Below are positions 34,191 through 42,598 of a DNA stretch of 64,000 nt, piece after piece. The position numbers were made by a program, and so were the translations under genes. A model generated the notes under the pieces. It was not told the origin of the DNA, searched no databases, and worked only from the letters and a program-made list of their open reading frames with translations. The stretch is taken from assembly GCA_036824245.1 (NCBI GenBank), contig DAITAO010000001.1, positions 45,758-109,757 on the forward strand, given 5' to 3'. Source of the stretch: JACVRM01 sp036824245 (GTDB lineage Bacteria > Actinomycetota > Thermoleophilia > Gaiellales > Gaiellaceae). Numbering within the stretch: position 1 is the first letter of the stretch; every line of letters begins with the position of its first letter.

Positions 34191-34544
34191 CTATGTTCGG
34201 CTCGCCTCCGTGGGCTCCTCGTCCGCCGCGGTCTTGGCCTCGTCCGCTGGGGTCTCGAGCTCGGCCGCGTCCACGTCCACTTCTTCGTCACGATCCTCGG
34301 TGAGCACGAGCGCTACCGCGCGCTTGTCGAGCCGCACGCTCGTGCCGGCGGCGATCTCCACTGTGAGGTCGTCCTCGCGCACCGCCTGAACCGTGGCGTA
34401 GACGCCGCCTGCGGTCAGCACCTCGTCACCGACCGAGACGTCTTGGAGCATCTGCCGCTGAGACCGCTGCCTGCGGCGCTGCGGCGCGATCAGGAGCACC
34501 CAGAACAGCAGCACCATGACCCCGATGAAAATCAATGCTTCCAA
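34191..34544 (-). CDS. yajC: Preprotein translocase accessory subunit YajC
   Basis: The 117-aa product has one N-terminal membrane helix (LIFIGVMVLLFWVLLIAPQRRRQRSQRQML) and the YajC core SVGDEVLTAGGVYATVQAVREDDLTVEIAAGTSVRLDKRAVALVL, then an acidic tail. YajC associates with SecDF. The TTG at 34544 is chosen because GGAGGAG precedes it at five bases, directly after the tgt stop; no better ATG or GTG lies before the helix. The order tgt-yajC-secDF is the common bacterial one. Confidence 0.92.
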   Translation of the reverse strand: MEALIFIGVMVLLFWVLLIAPQRRRQRSQRQMLQDVSVGDEVLTAGGVYATVQAVREDDLTVEIAAGTSVRLDKRAVALVLTEDRDEEVDVDAAELETPADEAKTAADEEPTEASRT

Positions 34545-34555
34545 GCCGACTCCTC

Positions 34556-35671
34556 CTACGACCCACGCAGACGGCCGAGCGTCTCGGCCTTGAAGGATGC
34601 TAGCTCCCCGCGCTCGATCGCGGCGCGCGCGCGGGCGGTCAGGTCGAGGAGGAAACGGAGGTTGTGCAGCGTCAGCAACCGGAAACCGAGCATCTCCTGC
34701 TGGTTGACTAGGTGGCGGACGTAGGCGCGCGAGAAGCGGCTGCACGCCGGGCAAGGGCAGGCTTCCTCGAGCGGGCGCCGGTCGCGCGCGAGGGACGCGT
34801 TGCGAAGGTTCAGCCGGCCGTCGGCGGTGAGCGCCGTCCCCGTGCGGCCGAGGCGGGTCGGCAGCACGCAGTCGAACATGTCGACGCCGCGTTCGACCAC
34901 CTCGAGTAGCCCCTCCGGGTCGCCTATGCCCATGAAATAGCGCGGCCGCTCGGCGGGCAGCTGCGGTGTAGCACTTGCAACCGCCTCGAACGTTTGGCCG
35001 CGCGGCTCTCCGACGGACAGGCCGCCGAGCGCGTAGCCGTCGAAATCGAGCGCGACCAGCTCCTCGATCGAGCGACGCCGCAGCTCGTCGTTCGTGCCGC
35101 CCTGGCTTATGGCGAACACGACCTGCCCGGGTGCGCGCTCCGCGGCGCGCTGCCGCGCCGCCCAGAGCGTTGTGCGGCGCACGGCAGCGGCGAGATCCTC
35201 GGGCGACGATCCCGCCGGCGGACAGACGTCGAGGCACATGGCGATGTCGGCGCCGAGCTCCGCCTGCACGTGCGCGGCCAGCTCGGGAGTGAAGCGCGCG
35301 GGCGTTCCGTCGTAGACGGAGCGGAAGGTGACTCCTTCGTCGTCGGCGCGCACGATCGTGTGGCGCAGCGAGAAGACCTGGAAACCGCCCGAGTCAGTGA
35401 GGATCGGCCCGTCCCACTGCATGAACTCGTGCAGGCCGCCCAGGTCCGCGATCGGCTCAACGCCGGGCCGGAAGAACAGGTGATACGTGTTGCCGAGCAC
35501 GATCGTCGCACCCAGCGCGCGCAGCTCGTCAGGGTCGACGGCCTTCACCGTTGCCTTCGTCCCCACCGGCATGAACGCAGGGGTCGGCACCTCGCCGTGC
35601 GCCGTGTGCAACACGCCGGCGCGCGCGTGGCCGTCCGTCGCAGTCACGGCGAAGCCTGGCACGGCCGTCAC
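34556..35671 (-). CDS. tgt: tRNA-guanine transglycosylase
   Basis: Tgt exchanges guanine 34 of GUN-anticodon tRNAs for the queuosine precursor preQ1. The 371-aa product has ILTDSGGFQVFSL with the catalytic aspartate, MCLDVCPP, YALGGLSVGEP, FDCVLPTRLGRTGTAL with the nucleophilic aspartate, and a C-terminal zinc site (CPCPAC and a later His). The start is uncertain: GTG at 35671 is given, but TTG at 35695 or GTG at 35656 are possible and none has a good ribosome binding site. Confidence 0.95.
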   Translation of the reverse strand: MTAVPGFAVTATDGHARAGVLHTAHGEVPTPAFMPVGTKATVKAVDPDELRALGATIVLGNTYHLFFRPGVEPIADLGGLHEFMQWDGPILTDSGGFQVFSLRHTIVRADDEGVTFRSVYDGTPARFTPELAAHVQAELGADIAMCLDVCPPAGSSPEDLAAAVRRTTLWAARQRAAERAPGQVVFAISQGGTNDELRRRSIEELVALDFDGYALGGLSVGEPRGQTFEAVASATPQLPAERPRYFMGIGDPEGLLEVVERGVDMFDCVLPTRLGRTGTALTADGRLNLRNASLARDRRPLEEACPCPACSRFSRAYVRHLVNQQEMLGFRLLTLHNLRFLLDLTARARAAIERGELASFKAETLGRLRGS

Positions 35672-35795
35672 GCTAACGCCGCCGGCCCGTGTCAAGAAAG
35701 CGGCACAAACCAGTCACACCTGTCCTTGCCGGACCCCTCCAGGGCCTGTCCCCGGTTGTGTGACGAATGAGTGGCGGTTCTTCCATAGGTGTGCC

Positions 35796-36737
35796 TCAGA
35801 GGACGAGCATGGCATCGCCGAACGAGTAGAAGCGGTACCGCTCGGCGATCGCGAGGCGGTACAGCTCGCGCGTCTCCTCCACGCCGGCGAACGCCATCAC
35901 GAGGGCGAGGAGCGTCGAGCGCGGCAGGTGGAAGTTGGTGAGCAGCGCGTCGACGCGGCGGAATTCGAAGCCGGGCACCACGAGGAGATCCGTGCGGCCC
36001 ACGAGCGGTGCCCCGCTCGCGAGCGATTCGAGCACCCGCACGGTGGTCGTGCCGACCGCGAGCACACGTTCTGCGGCGCGGATGCGCTGCCAGGCGCGCG
36101 CGCCGACCTCGTACCGCTCGCTGTGCAGCCGGTGGCCGGCCAGTGTCGCGGCCGAGATGGGTCGGAACGTGTCCAGTCCCACGTGGAGCGTGACGCGCTC
36201 GACATCCAGCCTGGCCAGGAGCTCCGGCGTGAAGTGCAGCCCCGCCGTCGGCGCTGCCGCCGAGCCCTCCGCGGACGCGTAGACGGTCTGGTAGCGCTCG
36301 GGATCGGCAAGCGGCTCGGTGATGTACGGCGGCAGCGGCATCTCTCCGGACGGCCGCCCCTCGAGCCGCACGCGCCAGCGGCCCTCGCCCAGCGGCTCGA
36401 CGAGCTCGGCGGGCCCGACGCGGTCCCCGGGTCGGAGACGACGCGACGGCCGCGCCAGCGCCTCCCACTCGCCGCGCACGTCGAGTGGCTCGAGCAGCAG
36501 CACCTCCGCCTCACCGCCCGTCGCACGGCGGGCACGGATACGCGCCGGGACGACCCGAGTATCGTTGACCACGACCAGCTCACCGGCCAGCTCGACTGGC
36601 AGGTCGCCGAAGCGGCGATGGCGCACGTCACCCGTCGAACGTTCGTAGACGAGCAGTCGCGACTCGTCCCGGCGAGCGGCGGGATGCTGGGCGATTAACT
36701 CCGGGGGCAGCTCGTAGTCGAGCTCCTCGGACCTCAT
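35796..36737 (-). CDS. queA: S-adenosylmethionine:tRNA ribosyltransferase-isomerase
   Basis: QueA adds the epoxycyclopentane unit to preQ1 in tRNA using the ribosyl part of SAM. The 313-aa product begins LDYELPPELIAQHPAARRDESRLLVY and contains VVNDTRVVPARI, AAPTAGLHFTPELL, HVGLDTFRP and LTNFHLPRSTLLALV, all diagnostic. It is somewhat shorter than the usual 340 aa. It is divergent from the coiled-coil gene at 36764, and the two share a palindromic promoter region in a 26-base gap. With tgt and queG in the window, the late queuosine steps are present. Confidence 0.95.
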   Translation of the reverse strand: MRSEELDYELPPELIAQHPAARRDESRLLVYERSTGDVRHRRFGDLPVELAGELVVVNDTRVVPARIRARRATGGEAEVLLLEPLDVRGEWEALARPSRRLRPGDRVGPAELVEPLGEGRWRVRLEGRPSGEMPLPPYITEPLADPERYQTVYASAEGSAAAPTAGLHFTPELLARLDVERVTLHVGLDTFRPISAATLAGHRLHSERYEVGARAWQRIRAAERVLAVGTTTVRVLESLASGAPLVGRTDLLVVPGFEFRRVDALLTNFHLPRSTLLALVMAFAGVEETRELYRLAIAERYRFYSFGDAMLVL

Positions 36738-36745
36738 CCGACCCG

Positions 36746-36757
36746 AACGCTAGCGTT
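36746..36757. promoter_or_regulatory. Palindromic bidirectional -10 region (AACGCTAGCGTT)
   Basis: The 26-base gap between the two divergent genes holds the perfect palindrome AACGCTAGCGTT. It presents TAGCGT on both strands (36751-36756 on +, 36752-36747 on -), each a TANNNT box. The distances to the starts are 7 bases (GTG 36764) and 9 bases (ATG 36737), so both mRNAs would be leaderless or nearly so and polymerases would compete for the same DNA. Confidence 0.5.
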
Positions 36758-36763
36758 GCCGCC

Positions 36764-37210
36764 GTGAACCACGACGCGCTGGAGATGGCGAAGGAGCGAC
36801 TCGCCAGAGCGGCCGAAGAGCGCACAGAGGCGGCGGACGTCGACACCGCACTCGAACGCGCACGGGCGCAGATCGAGGCCGTTGCGGAACTCGCCGCGAA
36901 CCTCGAATCGTCGCTCCCGGACCAGGTCGGCAACGCGGTGCGCGAGGGTGTGCGAGCCGAGGCGCTGCCCGTGGCGCGGCAAATGGCCGAGGTACGCGGG
37001 CTCGCCGGCCAGACCATTCGCCGCCTCGAGCGCATGGAGGGACAGCTGGTCGCGGAGCGGCGCGCGCGGCTCGACGACCTCGCATTGCTCGTCGATCTGA
37101 TCTCGTCGAGCTGGCAGGGAGCAGATCAGCGGCTCGACCGCATCGAGCGCGGCCTCGAGAGCTCGAGCGGCGCGATCGTCTACCGCATCGAAGAGCGCCG
37201 CGCTACCTAG
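36764..37210 (+). CDS. Coiled-coil protein of unknown function
   Basis: The 148-aa product is almost entirely charged helix with heptad patterning (MAKERLARAAEERTEAADVD, LERARAQIEAVAELAANLES, IRRLERMEGQLVAERRARLD, RLDRIERGLESSSGAIVYRI). No signal peptide, membrane helix or enzyme motif is seen. The GTG has no ribosome binding site. It overlaps the convergent histidine kinase gene by four bases. Function is unknown. Confidence 0.6.
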   Translation: MNHDALEMAKERLARAAEERTEAADVDTALERARAQIEAVAELAANLESSLPDQVGNAVREGVRAEALPVARQMAEVRGLAGQTIRRLERMEGQLVAERRARLDDLALLVDLISSSWQGADQRLDRIERGLESSSGAIVYRIEERRAT

Positions 37211-38592
37211 TCCCGGGGCGACGCCGGCAAGACCAGCTCGAAGCGGCTGCCCCGCCCCGGATCGCTCTCGAGGTTGATCCGTCCCCCCAGCGCCACTGCC
37301 AGCTCGTTGGCGATGGCGAGACCGAGTCCCGTGCCTGCACCGTCGTGCGTGAAGAAGGGTCGGAAGATGCGCTCCCGTTCTGCGGGCGCAATGCCGGGGC
37401 CGGTGTCCGCGACGGCCACTGACACTGTGCCGTCCGCCTGCGAGAGCTCGAGCGCGATGGCGCCGCCGTCGGGCGTCCAGCGGAAGGCGTTGGAGAGCAG
37501 GTTGGTGATGATTTGCAGCACCCTGTCGCCGTCCGACAGGATCACCGGCTGCGCGACGAAGTCAGAGCGGTAGTCGATGCCGCGTCGGCGCGCCTCCTCG
37601 CCGTAGCTCGAGTACGCCTGCTCCAGGAGGCGGCTCATGTCCACCTCCTCACGCAGCACCGTGAAACGGCGCATGTCGAGCTTCGCCAGATCGAGTACGT
37701 CGCCCACGAGGCGCTCGAGACGCGCGGTCTCCGCGGCAATCACGTCGAGCGACAGCGCGCGCGCCTCGGGATGCTCGGCAACGCCCTCCCGCAAGGCCTC
37801 GACGTGTCCACGAATGGCGGTCAACGGAGTGCGCAGCTCGTGCGAGACGGTCATCAGGAAGTTGCGCTCCAGCTCCTCGGCCTCGCTTAGACGATGCGCC
37901 ATCTCTCCGAAACGCCCGGCCAGGTCGCCGATCTCGCCGCCCCCGGGCACGTCCGGCACGGCGACGCTGTAGTTTCCAGCAGCGATCTCGTCGGCCGCGT
38001 CCGAGAGGGCGAGAACGGGCTTCGTGATGCGTCGCGACAGGTACCACCCGAGCGCGCCGGCCACGAGGATGCCGATCACGAATGCCACGCCGAGACGCTG
38101 CATGAGCGTCAACCAGCGGTCGCGCAGCTCGTCCTTCGGAGTCGCCACGATCAGTGCGCCGTAGAGCTGGCCCTCGAGGCGAAGCGGATGCGCTACGGCG
38201 AAGTAGGTCTCGTTCGCCGCCGGCGGTACGAACTCGAAAGTGTGCACCCGGCCGTCGCGCCACTGAGGAACGACAGTCTGTGGCAACTCATGGAGCACCG
38301 CTTCGCCCTGGAGCTCGATCGGGGCGCCCAGGTAGAACAGCTGGTTGCCGCTCGCGCGCTCGAGCTCCTCGGTCGCGAACGCCGGCGGCGGCCGATCCTC
38401 CTCGAGGGTGACGATGGCGAGCTTCGCGTACAGGTCTGCGAGGCCGGCTGCGTTCTGACGCAGCTCGCTCTTGGTTCGGTCCTCGACGTAGTTCTGGAAG
38501 AGACCCACCGCGATCGCCGCCGCGACTACGCCCGACAAGACGATCCCGATCAGGAAGAGGGCCGGAAGGCGGAAGCGGAGCGAGCGGAACAT
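37207..38592 (-). CDS. Membrane sensor histidine kinase
   Basis: The 461-aa product has an N-terminal membrane helix (residues 9-31), an extracytoplasmic sensor region of about 130 residues, a second helix (FVIGILVAGALGWYL), a HAMP domain (RRITKPVLALSDAADEIAAGNYSV), the phospho-acceptor box FLMTVSHELRTPLTAIRGHV and an ATPase domain with N (NLLSNAFRWTP), G1 (VADTGPGI) and G2 (GTGLGLAIANELA) boxes. It follows the response regulator gene by 13 bases, so the two form a pair. The signal is unknown; the layout resembles MprB/BaeS-type envelope stress kinases. Confidence 0.93.
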   Translation of the reverse strand: MFRSLRFRLPALFLIGIVLSGVVAAAIAVGLFQNYVEDRTKSELRQNAAGLADLYAKLAIVTLEEDRPPPAFATEELERASGNQLFYLGAPIELQGEAVLHELPQTVVPQWRDGRVHTFEFVPPAANETYFAVAHPLRLEGQLYGALIVATPKDELRDRWLTLMQRLGVAFVIGILVAGALGWYLSRRITKPVLALSDAADEIAAGNYSVAVPDVPGGGEIGDLAGRFGEMAHRLSEAEELERNFLMTVSHELRTPLTAIRGHVEALREGVAEHPEARALSLDVIAAETARLERLVGDVLDLAKLDMRRFTVLREEVDMSRLLEQAYSSYGEEARRRGIDYRSDFVAQPVILSDGDRVLQIITNLLSNAFRWTPDGGAIALELSQADGTVSVAVADTGPGIAPAERERIFRPFFTHDGAGTGLGLAIANELAVALGGRINLESDPGRGSRFELVLPASPRD

Positions 38593-38605
38593 CGCCGCGC
38601 GGTGG

Positions 38606-39319
38606 CTAGGCGCTCACCGCCCCTTTCGCCGGCGGCGCCACCTTGTAGCCGACGCCCCAGACGGTGACGATCGGCGATGCCTCGCCGAGCTTACGGCGCA
38701 GCTGGCGCACGTGCACGTCGACGGTGCGGGTGTCGCCGGCGAAGGTGTAGCCCCAGACGCGCTCGAGCAGCTGGTCGCGCGTCAGCACGATGCCGCGGTG
38801 GTCGAGGAGCTCCCAAAGCAGGTCGAATTCCTTCGGGGCGAGCTGGATCTCCTCCTCGCCGACACGCGCCTCGCGCCGCCCCGAGTCGATGAAGAGGTCG
38901 CCGTGCTGGATCGTCCGGTTCTCGGCCGGCCGCCGGTCGGCGTTCGAGCGCCGCAGGATCGACTTGACGCGGGCAACGAGCTCCCGCGGGTTGAAGGGCT
39001 TCGTCATGTAGTCGTCGGCGCCGACCTCCAAGCCGATGATCTTGTCGATGTCCTCGTCGCGCGCCGTCAGCATCAGAATGGGCACGTCCGAGCCGCGGCG
39101 GATGCGCCGGCAGACGTCGATTCCGTCCGAGTCGGGGAGCATGAGGTCGAGCACGACGAGCGCGGGCCTCGCCGCCTCGAGCTTGCCGAGCGCTTCGCCC
39201 CCGGTGGCGGCCGTCTGGACGTCGTAACCCGCGTTCTTCAGGTAGAGCGCGACGAAGGACGCAATCGACTCCTCGTCCTCGACCACCAGCACCGTCTGTG
39301 TCTTCGCGGTTGTAGCCAT
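38606..39319 (-). CDS. OmpR/PhoB-family response regulator
   Basis: The 237-aa product has a complete receiver (VLVVEDEESI acidic pocket, phospho-acceptor in LVVLDLMLPD, MLTARDE and DDYMTKPF) and a winged-helix output domain (LAPKEFDLLWELLDHRGIVLTRDQLLERVWG, TVDVHVRQLRRKLG, TVWGVGYKV). All phosphorylation residues are present, unlike the regulator at 27908-28603. It lies 25 bases after a secreted-protein gene and 13 bases before its kinase. Confidence 0.94.
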   Translation of the reverse strand: MATTAKTQTVLVVEDEESIASFVALYLKNAGYDVQTAATGGEALGKLEAARPALVVLDLMLPDSDGIDVCRRIRRGSDVPILMLTARDEDIDKIIGLEVGADDYMTKPFNPRELVARVKSILRRSNADRRPAENRTIQHGDLFIDSGRREARVGEEEIQLAPKEFDLLWELLDHRGIVLTRDQLLERVWGYTFAGDTRTVDVHVRQLRRKLGEASPIVTVWGVGYKVAPPAKGAVSA

Positions 39320-39344
39320 GCCGTCAGGATGCCAGAGGCACCAG

Positions 39345-39872
39345 TCAGGGCTTGAGCGGCGCCCTCGCCGGACCCGGAGCGCGCAACTGCAGCCACAGCG
39401 CCTCGTCCGGCACCACGACGAGGTCTGCGCCGTTCAAGGAGTACGCGCCGTTCGAAAGACCGAACTCCTCGAGGCCTGCACCTTTCAGCATGGCGCGCCC
39501 GCGTCCCACGGCGCTGAAAGCCACGCCCGTTGCATTCTGGATGCGCGCTGTGAAGCGACCGCCGAGGATACGGAAGCGGATCGGCTTCTTTCCTCCGTAG
39601 CTAGTCGCAGTCGCCGAGAGCGGCTTCGTCCACTGCTGCCCGCGCACGATCGGGACTCCACCGGCAATGGACTGATCCTCGATGATGAGCTTGCCTCGGT
39701 CGAGCCGGCCGATCACCGACCCCCTGTTGATCTGCAACGTGAAGGAGCCCCGGCCGGATTCCACCGCCAGGGTGCCGTCTCCGGTAGCAGACGTAGACCC
39801 TCCCGCGACCGCGGCGGAAACCAGGACGCCAAGAAGTGCGAGGAGAGCAGCGAAAGACCTGCGTGCGCGCAC
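39345..39872 (-). CDS. Secreted protein of unknown function heading a two-component operon
   Basis: The 175-aa product begins with a signal peptide (RRSFAALLALLGVLVSAAVAGG). The mature part is beta-rich and polar (GDGTLAVESGRGSFTLQINRG, GKLIIEDQS, RFRILGGRFTARIQNATGVAFSAVGRGRAMLKGAG). I do not recognise the family. The GTG at 39872 has no ribosome binding site but has GATACT seven bases upstream. It lies 25 bases before the response regulator gene, so it may be cotranscribed and could act with the sensor kinase outside the membrane. Confidence 0.65.
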   Translation of the reverse strand: MRARRSFAALLALLGVLVSAAVAGGSTSATGDGTLAVESGRGSFTLQINRGSVIGRLDRGKLIIEDQSIAGGVPIVRGQQWTKPLSATATSYGGKKPIRFRILGGRFTARIQNATGVAFSAVGRGRAMLKGAGLEEFGLSNGAYSLNGADLVVVPDEALWLQLRAPGPARAPLKP

Positions 39873-39957
39873 GCTTTGGAGTATCGCGGTCGGGAGTGTG
39901 CCGCCGGTGAGTTCAATGTAAAGAACGTGTAAGGCGACCCGCCCCAGCGACGGCTTT

Positions 39958-39963
39958 TAGAGT
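39958..39963 (+). promoter_or_regulatory. Probable -10 box (TAGAGT) of a leaderless transcript
   Basis: TAGAGT ends six bases before the antiporter GTG at 39970; no Shine-Dalgarno sequence and no -35 consensus are present. Confidence 0.45.
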
Positions 39964-39969
39964 CGCTGC

Positions 39970-41445
39970 GTGGACGAGATCACGACCTTCGGCGCGATGG
40001 TGCTCATCGTGGCGGCCGGGTTCTCGCTCGCCATCCTGGCCAGCAAGGTGACGGAGCGGTTCCCGTTACCTGCGCCGGTCATCTTCCTGCTCGCCGCGGC
40101 GGTGGCCTCCGACGTCTTCACGGGACTCTCCGACGTGCTCAGCGTCCGCGAGGTCGAGCGCATCGGCACGGTTGCGCTCGTCCTCATCCTCTTCGACGGC
40201 GGGCTGCACGTCGGCTGGGGTCGCTTTCGGAGCGCCGCGTTGCCGATCGCCTCACTGGGCGTCCTGGGTACCTTCGCCACGGCCGGCGTGATGGCAGTCG
40301 CCGCGCACGTGCTGCTCGGCTTCGACTGGACGACCGCGGGCATTTTGGGCGCCGCGCTCTCCCCCACCGACCCGGCCGTGATGTTCTCGGTGCTGGGGAA
40401 TCGAGAGGTCGGCGGCCGCGCAGGGACGATTCTCGAAGGCGAGTCGGGCGCCAACGACCCGGTGGGCATCGCACTCATGGTGGGAATGCTCGAGCTCGCG
40501 ACCGAGGACGACGCGACCTTCTTGGTGGTCGCCGAGGAGTTCGTACTCGAGATGGCGGTCGGACTGGCTGTCGGCGTGGGCGGCGGATTCCTGCTTCTGC
40601 AGCTGATACGGCGGTTCTCGCTGCCCAGCGAAGGCCTCTACCCGCTGCGCACGCTCGCCGCGGCGCTCGTGATCTACGGGCTGGCGTCCGTGGCGCACGG
40701 GTCGGGCTTTCTCGCGGTCTTCGTCGCAGCCTTGGTGATCGGCGACGCGAGGGCCCCCTACAAGGCGGAGATCGAGCGCTTCCATACCTCCCTTTCCAGC
40801 CTCGCCGAGATCACCGTCTTCGTGGCGCTCGGACTGACGGTCGACGTCACAGCAGTCCTCTCGGACACAGCCGTTCTGGAGGCACTCGTGCTCGCGCTCG
40901 TGCTCGCGTTCGTGGCCCGGCCACTCGTCGTGGCCGTGCTCCTCTGGCCGGTGCGCATGCGCTGGGGTGAGCGAGCGTTCGTGGCCTGGGGAGGGCTGAA
41001 GGGCGCCGTCCCCATCCTCCTCGCCGCGTTCGCGCTCCTGGCGAACGTCGACGACGCGCAACGCGTCTACGACATCGTCTTCGTCGTGGTCGCCTTCTCG
41101 GTCCTCGTGCAGGGCTCGGCGCTTCCGTTCGTCGCCGCCCGCCTCGGGATCCGGATGCGTGACGTCGAACCGGAGCCGTGGAACATCTCCATCCGCCTGC
41201 GCCGCGAGCCGGCCGGAATCCGACGATTCGAGGTCCGACGAGGGTCACGCGCCGAGGGGCGGCGCATTCGCGACCTGCCGCTCTCCGAGCACAACTGGAT
41301 CGTGGTCGTCATTCGCGAGGGTGAGGCGGTTCGCGCTGGTGGATCGACGGTGCTGGAGCCCGGAGACGAGGTCCTGGTGCTGAGCGACGAGGGCGACGCG
41401 CCTGCATTGCAGCGGCTCTTCGAGGGAAAGCGTCAGTCCTCGTAG
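39970..41445 (+). CDS. Cation/proton antiporter (CPA1, NhaP2/CvrA-like) with TrkA_C domain
   Basis: The 491-aa product should exchange K+ or Na+ for protons. About twelve membrane helices fill residues 1-390, with ILFDGGLHVGW, GAALSPTDPAVMFSVL and GESGANDPVGIALMV (the ND pair of the ion site) typical of the NhaP2/CvrA branch. The C-terminal 90 residues (RRFEVRRGSRAEGRRIRDLP to VLEPGDEVLVL) form a cytosolic TrkA_C regulatory domain. It is divergent from the secreted-protein operon and overlaps the convergent dehydrogenase gene by 13 bases. Confidence 0.92.
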   Translation: MDEITTFGAMVLIVAAGFSLAILASKVTERFPLPAPVIFLLAAAVASDVFTGLSDVLSVREVERIGTVALVLILFDGGLHVGWGRFRSAALPIASLGVLGTFATAGVMAVAAHVLLGFDWTTAGILGAALSPTDPAVMFSVLGNREVGGRAGTILEGESGANDPVGIALMVGMLELATEDDATFLVVAEEFVLEMAVGLAVGVGGGFLLLQLIRRFSLPSEGLYPLRTLAAALVIYGLASVAHGSGFLAVFVAALVIGDARAPYKAEIERFHTSLSSLAEITVFVALGLTVDVTAVLSDTAVLEALVLALVLAFVARPLVVAVLLWPVRMRWGERAFVAWGGLKGAVPILLAAFALLANVDDAQRVYDIVFVVVAFSVLVQGSALPFVAARLGIRMRDVEPEPWNISIRLRREPAGIRRFEVRRGSRAEGRRIRDLPLSEHNWIVVVIREGEAVRAGGSTVLEPGDEVLVLSDEGDAPALQRLFEGKRQSS

Positions 41446-42287
41446 TCGAAGAACCCGCGTCCGGACTTGCGGCCAAGAAGCCCAGCCTGGGCCATACGGA
41501 CGAGCCGCGGAGGCGGCGCCATGCGCGGTTCTTGCAGCGCCTCGTAGAGCGCCTCCGACGCGTGCACGTGGATGTCGATGCCGATCAGGTCGAGCAGCTC
41601 GCACGGACCGAGAGGCCAGCCGGCGCCGTGCTTCATCCCGCTGTCCAGGTCTTGCGGCGTGATGTTGGCCTCGTCCAGCACCCGGACACAGTCGTTCATG
41701 AGCGGTATGAGGACCCGGTTCACGACGAAGCCCGGCGTGTCGTTGCAACGGATCGGCGTCTTGCCGAGCTGCCCGGCGAAGGCGTAGGCCGTTTCGTATG
41801 CGTCGTCGTCGGCGAGCGCGGTGCGCACGACCTCGACGAGCGGCATCAGCGGCGCCGGGTTGAAGAAGTGCAGGCCGACAAAGCGCGCCGGCCGGCCGCT
41901 CGCCTGTGCGAGCTCGGTGACGGACAGCGCCGACGTGTTCGTGGCCACGATCGCTTCCGGCGCGAGCGCCCGATTGAGCTCGGCCAGCACGTCGTGCTTG
42001 ACGCCGGGATCCTCGACGACCGCCTCGATGACCAGGTCGCAGCCGGACAGGTCGAAAAGGTCCGTCGTGAGAGTCAGCCGCCCAGCCGCAGCGTCGCGCT
42101 CCTCCGGCGTGATCCGCTCCTTCTCGACCTTGCGCGTCAGGAAGTGCTCGACGCGCTCCCTGGCACCCTCCGCCAGTTCCATCGACACCTCGCGCCCGAC
42201 CGTGGGGAAGCCAGCCTCTACGCAGACCTGCGCGATGCCCGCGCCCATCGTCCCCAAACCGATGACGCCGACCGAGCGAACCTTCAC
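41433..42287 (-). CDS. 3-hydroxyacyl-CoA dehydrogenase (3-hydroxybutyryl-CoA type)
   Basis: The 284-aa product oxidises 3-hydroxyacyl-CoA with NAD+ in beta-oxidation or butyrate-type pathways. It has the Rossmann motif GVIGLGTMGAGIAQ, VIEAVVEDPGVK, ATNTSALSVTELA with the catalytic serine/asparagine region, GLHFFNPAPLMPLVEVV with the catalytic histidine, and DTPGFVVNRVLIPLMND. Length fits the single-domain PaaH/Hbd type. The GTG at 42287 lacks a ribosome binding site but has TAGGAT seven bases upstream. The frame continues upstream only through a repeat region. Confidence 0.93.
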   Translation of the reverse strand: MKVRSVGVIGLGTMGAGIAQVCVEAGFPTVGREVSMELAEGARERVEHFLTRKVEKERITPEERDAAAGRLTLTTDLFDLSGCDLVIEAVVEDPGVKHDVLAELNRALAPEAIVATNTSALSVTELAQASGRPARFVGLHFFNPAPLMPLVEVVRTALADDDAYETAYAFAGQLGKTPIRCNDTPGFVVNRVLIPLMNDCVRVLDEANITPQDLDSGMKHGAGWPLGPCELLDLIGIDIHVHASEALYEALQEPRMAPPPRLVRMAQAGLLGRKSGRGFFDYED

Positions 42288-42294
42288 CGGCTCG

Positions 42295-42300
42295 ATCCTA
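42295..42300 (-). promoter_or_regulatory. Probable -10 box (TAGGAT) of a leaderless transcript
   Basis: On the minus strand TAGGAT ends seven bases before the dehydrogenase GTG. It also lies just outside a palindromic repeat cluster. Confidence 0.4.
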
Positions 42301-42310
42301 CGGAAGTAGC

Positions 42311-42358
42311 ACGGGGGAACCCCTGGTTCTCGAACGGGGGAACCCCTGGTTCCCCCGT
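42311..42358. repeat. Palindromic repeat family B, partial and full copy
   Basis: The full copy (42334-42358) is ACGGGGGAACC-CCT-GGTTCCCCCGT, a perfect 11-bp stem. A partial copy with one arm precedes it at 42311-42329. The full copy is the exact reverse complement of 46950-46974, and a related palindrome lies at 53575-53601. All are between genes. Confidence 0.75.
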
Positions 42359-42400
42359 TGGCCCCCTCCTCGCGTGTGTTTGTGTCTGTTCCAACGCTTG

Positions 42401-42480
42401 CGGAGCCGGCGGCTCGCGCAGGAGTCCGAGTGTTGCCTCTCCGTCGTGAGCCTCCCGCCGGGCGAAGCCCGGCTCCGGCG
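42401..42480 (-). repeat. Dispersed repeat family A, inverted copy
   Basis: Read on the minus strand this segment matches the tandem units at 46.6-47.0 kb: GCCGGGCTTCGCCCGGCGGG, then GGAGAGGCAAC, then GAGCCGCCGGCTCCG. As there, it lies next to family B palindromes. The gene-free stretch 42288-42598 consists mostly of these repeats; I see no gene in it. Confidence 0.65.
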
Positions 42481-42598
42481 GCAGATCGCGTGGTCTCCGA
42501 CGGGCGGCCGAAACCGAACCGGCGCGGCGGAAGTAGCGAATCTCGACCGGCTTGCCTCACGGAAGAGATTTCGCCCGCGACTCGTCTTGGAGGACACC

